From Mesotoga sp. BH458_6_3_2_1 (lineage in GTDB: Bacteria; Thermotogota; Thermotogae; Petrotogales; Kosmotogaceae): a stretch of DNA of 64,000 nt. Position numbers and translations under genes: made by a program. The stretch's first letter is position 1. Every line of letters starts with the position of its first letter. Of the stretch, positions 33,360-41,210 are shown piece by piece. The notes under the pieces were generated by a model. The model had not been told where the DNA came from. It saw only the letters and a list, made by a program, of their open reading frames with translations, and did not search any database. The stretch is from assembly GCF_003664995.1 (NCBI RefSeq), contig NZ_JFHL01000002.1:372001-436000 (forward strand), written 5' to 3'.

Positions 33360-33981
33360 TTCGCTTTCCGATAATCTCGATTATCTTATCGTAAGAAGCA
33401 TCAATCTGTTTTTCTAGTTGACTCATTTCATCGTTTATCCACGCGCCATAATCGGGGTCCTTAAGGGACTTCATATTGATCATAACATTGGCTTTGGCAA
33501 TCCTATAGACTGCTAAGAGAAGGTGGGCGCCGCTTTCCGCGTCCGAAAGAACATTAGAATTCCCCCACTTGGCAAGTCTTTCTACATTCACAATTATGTT
33601 CTTACATCGCCTGGCAAGATCGAAAGGCACTTCTATTGCTGTCTTTAGAGCCTGCTGGACTTTCATTTCTCTTGTGTTCTTCTCATCATCGGTGGTTTTC
33701 GGAAGCTTATAAGCAGACATTACTTGGTCAAAGGCCTGAATATCTCGGTTCATCAAGTCGCAAAGATAGTTGCTTTCCGACTCAAAAACCTCTAAGGCTG
33801 ACTCCATATGTCCTTCGACATCTTCATAGCCCTTTTTCCCTATGGTCAGGTTTGCGACCATTGATCCTAACGAAGCTGCGAGGGCAGCTACCACTGCTCC
33901 GACAGCACCCCCTCCTGGAGTCGCCGACTTCTCAGCAACTTTTTTCAAAAAATCTTTAACCGATAATGTGCAAAAATCCAT
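33352..33981 (-). CDS. Methenyltetrahydrofolate cyclohydrolase / formiminoTHF cyclodeaminase family (FchA)
   Basis: 209 residues. The family opening VAEKSATPGGGAVGAVVAALAASLGSMVANLTIG is clear, and all-helical features continue (YLCDLMNRDIQAFDQVMSAYKLP; NVERLAKWGNSNVLSDAESGAHLL). Stand-alone members act as methenyl-THF cyclohydrolase or cyclodeaminase; which one cannot be told. ATG start after GGGGGG. Located between deoC and tgt in one-carbon/nucleotide context. Confidence 0.9.
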   Translation of the reverse strand: MDFCTLSVKDFLKKVAEKSATPGGGAVGAVVAALAASLGSMVANLTIGKKGYEDVEGHMESALEVFESESNYLCDLMNRDIQAFDQVMSAYKLPKTTDDEKNTREMKVQQALKTAIEVPFDLARRCKNIIVNVERLAKWGNSNVLSDAESGAHLLLAVYRIAKANVMINMKSLKDPDYGAWINDEMSQLEKQIDASYDKIIEIIGKRNG

Positions 33982-33982
33982 T

Positions 33983-34732
33983 TCAATAACCCCCCTGATT
34001 GTCCTCTGATTCTCCAGAAATGATTTTTATCCCAGAGCTAGTACCGATTCTGTTAGCTCCGGCAACTATCATTTCTAGAGCGTCTTCTCTTGATTTGACA
34101 CCGCCGGAGGCCTTGACTCTACAGGTGTCTCCGACAACAAACTTCATCAAAGAAACGTCATTTGTCGTCGCTCCTCCGGTTGAAAATCCGGTTGAAGTCT
34201 TGACAAATGCAGCACCCGACTGTCTGGCGATTACGCAGGCAGCAACCTTTTCCTCTTCATTAAGCAGAGATGTTTCGATTATTACTTTAACGGGTTTGCC
34301 TCGTGCTGATTCTACCACTTTGACCATGTCATCAAATACGCTTTCGTACTCTCCTGCCTTCAAGAGACCTACATTCATTACCATATCAAGCTCGTCTGCT
34401 CCATTATCAACCGCCCATGATGCTTCGAAAGCTTTCGCTTCTTTTGATGCCTGTCCCAAAGGAAACCCAATGACAACGGCCTTCTTTACATTGCTCCCTA
34501 TAAGTGATTCATTCACTATAGGCAGATACCCAGAATTGACACAGACACTCCAGAATTCATAATTGATTGCCTCGTCACACAGTTTCTTTATCATTTCTGG
34601 AGTTGCATCGGCCTTCAAAAGAGTGTGGTCAATGAATTTGGCAATGTTGAGTTTCTCCGGTAACTCTCTTCTTATTGGAGAATACTCTTCTTTGTACCTT
34701 CGAACTTCCCTTTCGATTAATGCTCCAAGCAT
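33983..34732 (-). CDS. deoC: Deoxyribose-phosphate aldolase
   Basis: 249 residues from the ATG at 34732; a 40-residue upstream extension lies within the HD gene and is not like DeoC. DeoC marks: IAKFIDHTLLKADAT, VCVNSGY, GFPLGQASKEAKAFEAS, Schiff-base Lys in FVKTSTGFSTGGAT, and VKASGGVKSREDAL. It cleaves 2-deoxyribose-5-phosphate. The ribosome site is weak (GGTGATGC). Confidence 0.95.
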   Translation of the reverse strand: MLGALIEREVRRYKEEYSPIRRELPEKLNIAKFIDHTLLKADATPEMIKKLCDEAINYEFWSVCVNSGYLPIVNESLIGSNVKKAVVIGFPLGQASKEAKAFEASWAVDNGADELDMVMNVGLLKAGEYESVFDDMVKVVESARGKPVKVIIETSLLNEEEKVAACVIARQSGAAFVKTSTGFSTGGATTNDVSLMKFVVGDTCRVKASGGVKSREDALEMIVAGANRIGTSSGIKIISGESEDNQGGY

Positions 34733-34764
34733 TGCATCACCAATCCTTATTTTATTTCGCGAAG

Positions 34765-35313
34765 TCACAAGCCCAGGTCTTCTGATATTTCTTGCATTGC
34801 TTTCAGAGATAGAGATAGGAAATCCTCTAGAGTCATGCCGATTCCAGCACAACTCGCCATCTGATCTCTATTGGCACCCCTGGCGAATGATTTCTCCTTA
34901 TATCTGTTCAAGAGAAAATCCACGTCGATATCGGATAGCTTACTACCTTTCCTAATTAGAACTGCAGCCACTATGAATCCAGTTACTGGGTCGGCCGCAT
35001 AAATTGCCTTTTCGATAAGTTTTCCTCTTTCTTTCTTTTCGCAATGGGCCAGAATCGCATCTTTAATATCTTCGGGCAAATCCTTGTTCTCAAGCATCTG
35101 CACTGTCTTATTGCCGTGTTCTTCAAAGTTGTCCTTAGTGAATTCGTAGTCAAGGTCGTGAAGAAGTCCTGCCATGGCCCAGACTTCTTCATCTTGTCCA
35201 AGATCTTTCGCCAGGGCCTTCATCACCGCCTCAGTGGCAAGAACATGTTTAATCAGATTCTTGGAGTGCATGTTGTCCATTATTAACTTCATTGCCTCTT
35301 CTCTTGAGATCAT
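34765..35313 (-). CDS. HDIG-type HD domain phosphohydrolase
   Basis: 182 residues. HD motif in AGLLHDLDYEFTKDN, upstream His in NLIKHVLATE and downstream His in EEHGNKTVQM and ILAHCEK. Ends with EDFLSLSLKAMQEISEDLGL. Likely a nucleotide or phosphate-ester hydrolase of the HDIG group; substrate unknown. ATG start after GGGGGTGA. It overlaps the 3' end of radC by 65 bases, and deoC starts 33 bases past its stop. Confidence 0.88.
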   Translation of the reverse strand: MISREEAMKLIMDNMHSKNLIKHVLATEAVMKALAKDLGQDEEVWAMAGLLHDLDYEFTKDNFEEHGNKTVQMLENKDLPEDIKDAILAHCEKKERGKLIEKAIYAADPVTGFIVAAVLIRKGSKLSDIDVDFLLNRYKEKSFARGANRDQMASCAGIGMTLEDFLSLSLKAMQEISEDLGL

Positions 35314-35989
35314 TTTCAGTCACCCCCGCTTCGAAAACTCTTCCGGCTGCAAAACTGTAGTACTTTCCGCTTCCTATTATAACGTGATCAAGCATCCTAA
35401 TTCCGAGTGTTTCTCCAGCGTCTCTAATCTTTGAAGTAATCCCTTCATCTTCCTTACTTGGAGAAGGGTCGCCAGATGGATGGTTGTGGACGAGAATTAT
35501 TGCTGCAGCCGTCCTGGATATGGCGGGTTTGTAGACCTCTCTCGGGTGAAGAACAGAGGAATCCAATATTCCCACACTAACGGTGTTTAGCCCTCTATAG
35601 TTCAGTTTGGTGTCCAAGGAAATTACCCTGACAGTCTCTCGATCCATGAAAGCCATGTCATTGCAGAGATAGTAAACACTCTGTGGTTCATCCAACCTCA
35701 CTTTTGTCTTTTCCGTCATCTCCCTGAAGATTCTCTGCCCAAGCTCTAGAGCAGCCTTCAGGCAGACTGCTTTTGCCGTTCCAAGACCTTTTGCGGTCAT
35801 CAATTCCGCAACTTCAGCAGACAGAAGCGCTGTGAGAGAACCATAATGATCGAGAAGCTCTTCGCTTAACTGGACTACCCCTTTCCCCTTTGCTCCAGTT
35901 CTAAGAAGGATCGCGATCAGTTCGCTGTCCGAAAGAGAACCTGTACCATACTTTAGGAGCCTTTCTCTAGGCATTGAGTGGAGGCACAA
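35249..35989 (-). CDS. radC: RadC/JAB1-domain DNA repair protein
   Basis: 246 residues. PRERLLKYGTGSLSDSELIAILLRTG, HhH region, then the JAMM site HNHPSGDPSPSKED with the upstream Glu. The start TTG (35989) is preferred since GGGGGG lies nine bases upstream; the ATG five codons later has no ribosome site. The C-terminus carries about 25 residues past the usual end, overlapping the HD gene. Function in recombination/repair is by family. Confidence 0.92.
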   Translation of the reverse strand: MCLHSMPRERLLKYGTGSLSDSELIAILLRTGAKGKGVVQLSEELLDHYGSLTALLSAEVAELMTAKGLGTAKAVCLKAALELGQRIFREMTEKTKVRLDEPQSVYYLCNDMAFMDRETVRVISLDTKLNYRGLNTVSVGILDSSVLHPREVYKPAISRTAAAIILVHNHPSGDPSPSKEDEGITSKIRDAGETLGIRMLDHVIIGSGKYYSFAAGRVFEAGVTENDLKRRGNEVNNGQHALQESD

Positions 35990-35990
35990 T

Positions 35991-36554
35991 TCAAATTACC
36001 CCCCGCGAATGAAGTTCCTCCCAAAGTCTTCCTATGGGAAGCCCCATCACATTGTAGAAGTCGCCCGAGATGCTTCTTACAAAAATGGCACCACAGTCTT
36101 GGATTCCGTATGCCCCGGCTTTGTCAAGTGAGATACCACTTGCAGAGTACTCCTTAAGCACTTTCCCGGGCATTTCTCGAAATGTGACAGCGGTTTCTTC
36201 AACAAAAGTGAACTCGTCTTCTTCCGATACAACTGAGACAGACGTGTAGACGGAGTGGGTCTTGCCCGAAAGAGCAGAGAGCATTTCGTAAGCTGCCTCA
36301 ATTGAAGAGGGCTTTCCAAGTACCAATCCATTTAGGACTACAACGGTGTCTGCTCCCACAATTACCGCATCAGGGTTCCTGAAATATACATTTTCAGCCT
36401 TCCTGTAAGAAAGTTCCGCTAGCTCCACCTCTGAAAATCGCTCTGAAAGCCTTTCTATAATTCCTTCTGGCGGAACTACCTCAAAGGTAACTCCAATTAG
36501 CTGAAGCAGCTCTTTTCTCCTTGGAGAAGATGAGCCAAGTATCAATCTAGCCAA
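35991..36554 (-). CDS. maf: Maf-like nucleoside triphosphate pyrophosphatase
   Basis: 187 residues. LILGSSSPRRKELLQLIG, GADTVVVLNGLVLGKP, GKTHSVYTSVSV, AYGIQDCGAIFVRSISGDFYNVMGLPI. These are all Maf/YhdE motifs. The enzyme hydrolyses non-canonical or dTTP/UTP nucleotides and is linked to septum inhibition. TTG start overlapping the Gx transporter stop by 13 bases. Confidence 0.95.
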   Translation of the reverse strand: MARLILGSSSPRRKELLQLIGVTFEVVPPEGIIERLSERFSEVELAELSYRKAENVYFRNPDAVIVGADTVVVLNGLVLGKPSSIEAAYEMLSALSGKTHSVYTSVSVVSEEDEFTFVEETAVTFREMPGKVLKEYSASGISLDKAGAYGIQDCGAIFVRSISGDFYNVMGLPIGRLWEELHSRGVI

Positions 36555-37051
36555 AGAGTATCACCCATCCTTCGTATAACTTCAAATGCAATATAGGCAT
36601 TAATCAGCGCAGAAACTGATCCAATGACTAACATATAGGGGTAAAGAAATACTATTTCTATACTCTTCACTATCAATGCGTACGCAACTAGCAACTGTAC
36701 CAAGTTACTCGCCGAGGCTCCGGCCAGACTTATGCCTACCAGACCGAATCTTTCGGTCCGGCTCAAGAGCCACATCAGTGCTCCGGAAGAGAGAGAACCC
36801 GTAATTCCCATCAAGAAACCGGGAGTTGCAAGTCTACCCGTTATCAGACTTCCAATTAGGCTTTTTCCAACAGAGAGCACAAGAATGTCGCGAAAAGGCA
36901 TGCCTGCTAGCGCGATGATTAAGACAAGATTAGAAAAGCCCCATCTTCCACCCGGAACTGGTAGAGGAAACGGTATAAGGCTTTCAAGAAGATAAAGAAC
37001 AGAACCTATCGCAATTAACATCGACAGTGTGGTGATTCTTCTCGCTTCCAT
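36542..37051 (-). CDS. Gx transporter family membrane protein (heptaprenyl diphosphate synthase component I family)
   Basis: 169 residues, five to six membrane helices. The motif LPVPGGRWGFSNLVLIIALAGMPFRD and later GASASNLVQLLVAYALIV match the Gx_transp (PF07456-like) family, which resembles ECF-transporter S components despite its old name. Start ATG 37051 with GGAG five bases upstream; ATG 37054 is the alternative. In many bacteria it lies beside NusG-II and ApbE, as here, in extracytosolic flavin-transfer clusters. Confidence 0.85.
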   Translation of the reverse strand: MEARRITTLSMLIAIGSVLYLLESLIPFPLPVPGGRWGFSNLVLIIALAGMPFRDILVLSVGKSLIGSLITGRLATPGFLMGITGSLSSGALMWLLSRTERFGLVGISLAGASASNLVQLLVAYALIVKSIEIVFLYPYMLVIGSVSALINAYIAFEVIRRMGDTLWLD

Positions 37052-37102
37052 CATTACTCCATCAGCAAATTTAGCTAGTATTCCAGTGATACACAAACCT
37101 CG

Positions 37103-37127
37103 GGGAGTCAGTTATCCAATGACTCCC
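37103..37127. repeat. Inverted repeat in leader of the Gx transporter gene
   Basis: GGGAGTCA/TGACTCCC, 8-bp perfect stem with a 9-base loop, in the 137-base gap between NusG-II and the Gx gene, the longest gap within this stretch of the run. No T-run follows on the minus strand, so not an ordinary terminator. It could be a processing or regulatory hairpin. Confidence 0.5.
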
Positions 37128-37188
37128 AGCAATTTTCAGAGCGGTTCAGCACTTTCTCTGTCAAATCTTCAAAGAGAACTTAACAAGC

Positions 37189-37539
37189 CTATTGAGAAAT
37201 CACATCTACTTCCGTCCTACCCCATGGGATCTTTATGACTATCCTGTTGGGAACGCAAACGATTGGGATATTTGGGCTGTCTACTGCTCCTTGTAAGACA
37301 CACAGCTTATCAGGACAATCTGAATCAATGACTGAGATCCTTCCCTTTTCGACCTTAATTCGCATACCTACTGCAAGCGAAAACTCTGAGTCTACTCTAA
37401 GATTGACTGTCCTTATTAACCTCCCATCATGGTACACTTCGGCAAAAGATGAACCTCTATCTCGTGTCATTGCGAGAAGTAACACTACTGTAATTAGTCC
37501 GAAGACAATCAAAATATCATATCTCGTTAGTAGTTTCAT
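37189..37539 (-). CDS. NusG domain II-containing protein
   Basis: 116 residues. One N-terminal membrane anchor (YDILIVFGLITVVLLLAM) and an extracytoplasmic NusG-II domain: VNLRVDSEFSLAVG, VIDSDCPDKLCVLQGAV and the closing PIVCVPNRIVIKI. The CP-DKxC Cys pair is typical. Family members accompany ApbE and Gx transporter genes; the molecular role is unsettled. Start overlaps the apbE stop as ATGA with AGGAG just upstream. Confidence 0.9.
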   Translation of the reverse strand: MKLLTRYDILIVFGLITVVLLLAMTRDRGSSFAEVYHDGRLIRTVNLRVDSEFSLAVGMRIKVEKGRISVIDSDCPDKLCVLQGAVDSPNIPIVCVPNRIVIKIPWGRTEVDVISQ

Positions 37540-38576
37540 CGCTCCTGATATACTTCAAAACCTGGCGACTTAAAAATACTCATATCTTCCATTACGAGAA
37601 GAACGAGTGCTCCAAATCTCGGCAAAAATGTTACTCCCGGCTCCATTCCAATCACAAAGGCGGCAGTCGCATAGGCATCTGCAAGCATAACGCTTCTACC
37701 AATAGCGGTTGCGCTAATAACTCCGTTGCGGGATGGGAATCCCGTCTCTGGATCCATAATGTGGTGGTAACGTACGTTGTCTTCTATAAAAAATCTTTCA
37801 TAGTCTCCAGAAGTAGCCACAGCACCATCATATAGATAGATATACTCTATAACGTCTTGGACACTCTCCCCTCTTGGATCTCTAACACCGACTATCCACG
37901 GCCTGCTTCCGTACTTGGGACCGATTACCCCTATGTCTCCGCCAGCATCAATGAAACCAGTCGCCCCCTCGTCAAGCGCTTTTATCTTCGCAATAGCCAT
38001 ATCTACTGCGTATCCCTTTGCAATCGCTCCGAGATCTAGCATTGCTCCATCTGCCAATGATACATATTCCGACTCTTCAACAAAAGTGATTCTGGAGAAG
38101 CCAGTCGATGCAAGAGCTTCTTCGATTTCTTTCTCTGAGGGGATCCTTTTGTCAGATGATTCATCGTCAAAACCCCAGAGTTTGGTCAGTTCGTACAGTG
38201 TCGGATCAAAGGCCCCGGAAGTGTTCTTTGCAATTTCGAGGGCAGATTTTATGAGAAAACTCGTCTCCTTATCTATATCGTGAAGTTCACCGCTTCTGTT
38301 AAGCTCTGCAATTATTCCGTCGCTTCTGCTTCCGAATTTCTCATCAATCCTTTCTATTTCCGTCATGGCAGCTTCTGCGAGGGTAACTGGAGACATTTTT
38401 GAAGAAGAGACCCTTACGGTAACGTAAGTTCCGAGAAGATACTCTGTTCTGTCATAATATTCCAGGGGCTTTTGCCGGAAGAAAATGAAAATCAACAACA
38501 CAATAGCAGAAACCAGAAGCACCGCATAAACAATTGTCCGGCTTCTCAGAAGACGACTGGAATTTCTTCTTGGCAC
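37536..38576 (-). CDS. apbE: FAD:protein FMN transferase ApbE
   Basis: 346 residues from the GTG at 38576 (GGAAGG eight bases upstream); a start 29 codons earlier is possible but lies deeper inside the radical SAM gene. N-terminal membrane anchor (TIVYAVLLVSAIVLLIFIFF), then LLGTYVTVRV, FDPTLYELTKLWGF, LDLGAIAKGYAVD, FIDAGGDIGVIGPK, YHHIMDPETGFPSRNGV and ADAYATAAFVIG. It attaches FMN to Ser/Thr of extracytosolic flavoproteins. No FMN-binding substrate is encoded in the window, so the target is elsewhere. Confidence 0.94.
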   Translation of the reverse strand: MPRRNSSRLLRSRTIVYAVLLVSAIVLLIFIFFRQKPLEYYDRTEYLLGTYVTVRVSSSKMSPVTLAEAAMTEIERIDEKFGSRSDGIIAELNRSGELHDIDKETSFLIKSALEIAKNTSGAFDPTLYELTKLWGFDDESSDKRIPSEKEIEEALASTGFSRITFVEESEYVSLADGAMLDLGAIAKGYAVDMAIAKIKALDEGATGFIDAGGDIGVIGPKYGSRPWIVGVRDPRGESVQDVIEYIYLYDGAVATSGDYERFFIEDNVRYHHIMDPETGFPSRNGVISATAIGRSVMLADAYATAAFVIGMEPGVTFLPRFGALVLLVMEDMSIFKSPGFEVYQER

Positions 38577-39541
38577 TTGTTGCACCTTCCTTTTTCGTCT
38601 ATTCCAACCACTGAGCTCCGCATACCTTTTCTTTCGATTAAAAGGTTCCCGCAGTGAGGACAAATAGTATCGGAGAGACCGGGAAGGCTCGCGTTTCCAA
38701 CGTACACGTATCTCAAATACTCCTTTGCTACTTCTGCAAGCATTGTTAAAGATTCAGGCGGAGTCGGAGGTATTTCACTTTTGTAGCTAGGATGATATCT
38801 GTTTATATGGAGAGGAATATCTTTTGAAATTTCTGAAATCCATTTTGCCTCTTCTATCATTTCTTCAGTGGAATCATTTTTACCAGGAATTATTAATGTT
38901 GTCAATTCCAAATGCGTTCCTACCTTTTTTGCCGTCTCTATTGATCTTAGAACATTTCTCTTATCTGTACCAATTTCATTTCTGTAAAAGTCATCGTTCC
39001 AACCCTTTAGATCAATATTCATTGCTCTAACCGACTGAGAAAGAAGATCCATAGGTTCCTCATCGATCACACCGTTTGTAACAAGGACACTGTAGATACC
39101 CTCTTTGGCTGCTGCCCTTGAAGTGTCTAGAATGAACTCGAAAGAGACAATCGGTTCATTGTAAGTAAATGCTATTCCTTGCGATTCCCTCTCAAGCGCG
39201 ATCTGAATAAGCTGTTGAGGCATTACCCGCTTTACAGTCTTTGGTCGTTGCTTTGATATCTCCCAGTTCTGGCAAAAATCGCATTTAAGATTACATCCCC
39301 ACGATCCAACTGAAAGTATCTTTTCTCCAGGGAAGAAGTGGTACAAGGGCTTCTTCTCGATAGGATCTACCGCTATCGAAGTCAGTTGACCGTAATTCAG
39401 CGAATAGAGCATTCCGTCAACATTTCTTCTAACACCACAAAAACCTACCTGATTAGGTTTAATTATGCAGTGCCTTGGACAAAGCAGGCATTGCAACGCA
39501 TCATCCTCACCATATTCGTCAAAATACACGGCCGGTTTCAA
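38546..39541 (-). CDS. AmmeMemoRadiSam-system radical SAM enzyme
   Basis: 331 residues from the TTG at 39541 (GAGG eight bases upstream). N-terminal Cys cluster CLLCPRHC with GFCGVRRN, radical SAM motif SWGCNLKCDFCQNWEIS, GIAFTYNEPIVSFEF, NIDLKG, TTLIIPGKND and the C-terminal zinc knuckles CPHCGNLL and CNKCQEE. A PflA-like activator fold. Partner of AMMECR1 immediately upstream. The usual third member (Memo) is not next to it. Confidence 0.93.
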   Translation of the reverse strand: MKPAVYFDEYGEDDALQCLLCPRHCIIKPNQVGFCGVRRNVDGMLYSLNYGQLTSIAVDPIEKKPLYHFFPGEKILSVGSWGCNLKCDFCQNWEISKQRPKTVKRVMPQQLIQIALERESQGIAFTYNEPIVSFEFILDTSRAAAKEGIYSVLVTNGVIDEEPMDLLSQSVRAMNIDLKGWNDDFYRNEIGTDKRNVLRSIETAKKVGTHLELTTLIIPGKNDSTEEMIEEAKWISEISKDIPLHINRYHPSYKSEIPPTPPESLTMLAEVAKEYLRYVYVGNASLPGLSDTICPHCGNLLIERKGMRSSVVGIDEKGRCNKCQEEIPVVF

Positions 39542-39562
39542 AAAAACCACCTCTTAATAGAA

Positions 39563-40078
39563 TCAGTGATACCTTTCAACTGAAAACCTGAAAATGTTGT
39601 AGTCCTCCGATTGACCAATACCAGCTTTCTTCAACGCGATTTCAAGCTGTTGCTGGACGGTATTTACCCCCTCTAGATCAGGCAGAAGGACACCTTTTCT
39701 GTATCCCAGAGAAACCACAACGCCGAACTTCTTTGGATCGAGATCTGAAAGGGTTGCTTTTTCTGGCAAACTAAGAATATCCACAGACAATTCCAAATCA
39801 TGGAACTCAGCTGCTTCCACAGGGGGAAACCGTGGGTCTCTGATGGCCGATGAAATCGCGTTCTGTATTATCTCACTTGCAATATTCTCTTCCGTGGGGA
39901 ATATCGTTCCTATACACCCTCTTAGCGATCCGCCCAGAGTGTGCAGAGATACGAAACAGCCCGCTCTTCTGGAGGTAAATTCACTAGATACCCACGCGGG
40001 GACTTCAACAGCAGCACGTCTTCGAAAGTACTCGCTTATTGAGAGTCTTGCAATCCTAACAGGTTCGGAATAAGACAA
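39563..40078 (-). CDS. AMMECR1 family protein (AmmeMemoRadiSam protein A)
   Basis: 171 residues. The invariant LRGCIGTIFP is seen near 53-62, followed by AIRDPRFPPVEAAE and LELSVDILSLPE, GVVVSLGYRKGVLLPDLEGV. The fold is known structurally; the reaction remains unknown. Start TTG with GAGGG upstream, nine bases after pfp. It is the second gene of the pfp-led run. Confidence 0.94.
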   Translation of the reverse strand: MSYSEPVRIARLSISEYFRRRAAVEVPAWVSSEFTSRRAGCFVSLHTLGGSLRGCIGTIFPTEENIASEIIQNAISSAIRDPRFPPVEAAEFHDLELSVDILSLPEKATLSDLDPKKFGVVVSLGYRKGVLLPDLEGVNTVQQQLEIALKKAGIGQSEDYNIFRFSVERYH

Positions 40079-40087
40079 TTCAATCCC

Positions 40088-41110
40088 TCAATCGAAAAAA
40101 ATCTGAGACAGCTTGTAGTATTCGAAGGGAACGAGCTTCTTCGTAGCTATTCCATATTCAAGGGGTATGGAGACAATGTTGTTGCCTTTAAGCGCAACCA
40201 TCCTGCCAAAATCGCCTTTCATAACAAGTTCCATTGCATGTACCCCATATCTCGTTCCAAGAATTCTATCAAAGGCTGTAGGTGTCCCCCCTCTTAATAG
40301 ATGGCCTAGAACTACAGATCTTGTGTCGTAACCGGTTCTCTCAGAAATGATGTTTGCCATATAGTGTGCAATTCCACCGAGTTTAATATGTCCAAAAGCA
40401 TCTATCTTGCTCTCATCGCCAACAACATTTTCAAGCTCTGTTGGCTTGAACCCTTCGGCAACAGCAACTATCATATATCCATATCTATTCATTCGCTTCT
40501 TCACATATGCGATAATTTCATCTATAGTCATGGGGTACTCTGGAATCAGTATTAAATGTGCTCCAGCAGCCATGCCCGCTTCCAAAGTTACCCATCCGGC
40601 CTCTCGACCCATGAGCTCGACGATTATGATTCTTCCGTGTGACTTCGCTGTGGAATGAAGCCTGTCTATTGCATCGGCACCGACATTAACAGCAGTTTGG
40701 TACCCAAAAGTGTAATCAGTGTTGGCAACGTCGTTGTCGATTGTCTTCGGCACGCCGATCGCTTTGTATCCCATCGAAGAAAGTTTTGCGGCCACACTCA
40801 ACGTATCGTCACCGCCTATACCTATTATCGCGTCCAGCCCAAGCTTCTCAATATTTTCTTCCATTTTGATTCTCATGTCTTCTGACTTAAAGGGGTTAGT
40901 TCTGGATGTGCCAAGAATTGTGCCTCCCAGAATGTGAATGCCTTCAACATCGTTATCTGTGAGTTTCATACTCTCACCGACAACCAAACCCTTCCAACCA
41001 TGCATCAAACCAATTATCTCCACACTTTCCGGAGCAGATTTGACGATTCCTCTGATTACTGCATTTAGTCCTGGACAGTCCCCGCCGCCAGTCAATATCC
41101 CAATTCGCAT
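40088..41110 (-). CDS. pfp: 6-phosphofructokinase, likely pyrophosphate-dependent
   Basis: 340 residues. Opening RIGILTGGGDCPGLNAVIRG, GGTILGTSRTNPF, and IGIGGDDTLSVAAKL: the Asp after GGD (GGDDT rather than GGDGS) marks PPi-type enzymes, as does Lys in VPKTIDNDV (Gly in ATP enzymes). Substrate side: VELMGREAGW and LGHLLRGGTPTAFDR. It phosphorylates fructose-6-P using PPi, reversibly. Start ATG with GGGAGG, led by an extended -10 promoter; first gene of a 13-gene run. Confidence 0.92.
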   Translation of the reverse strand: MRIGILTGGGDCPGLNAVIRGIVKSAPESVEIIGLMHGWKGLVVGESMKLTDNDVEGIHILGGTILGTSRTNPFKSEDMRIKMEENIEKLGLDAIIGIGGDDTLSVAAKLSSMGYKAIGVPKTIDNDVANTDYTFGYQTAVNVGADAIDRLHSTAKSHGRIIIVELMGREAGWVTLEAGMAAGAHLILIPEYPMTIDEIIAYVKKRMNRYGYMIVAVAEGFKPTELENVVGDESKIDAFGHIKLGGIAHYMANIISERTGYDTRSVVLGHLLRGGTPTAFDRILGTRYGVHAMELVMKGDFGRMVALKGNNIVSIPLEYGIATKKLVPFEYYKLSQIFFD

Positions 41111-41157
41111 TAAGAACCTCCCGCAAGTTTAGAAAGTACTTACTCATAGACTGTATA

Positions 41158-41166
41158 ATTATAACA
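41158..41166 (-). promoter_or_regulatory. Extended -10 promoter of the pfp-led run
   Basis: Minus strand TGTTATAAT: TATAAT at 41158-41163 with TGn extension. The -35 is poor. On the plus strand the same bases offer an overlapping TATAAT (41154-41159) that could serve rnr, so the two divergent promoters may exclude each other. Confidence 0.55.
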
Positions 41167-41210
41167 TGAAGAGATTCAATGTTGTCTGAGGACAGAGAGG
41201 AAAGAGGCTT

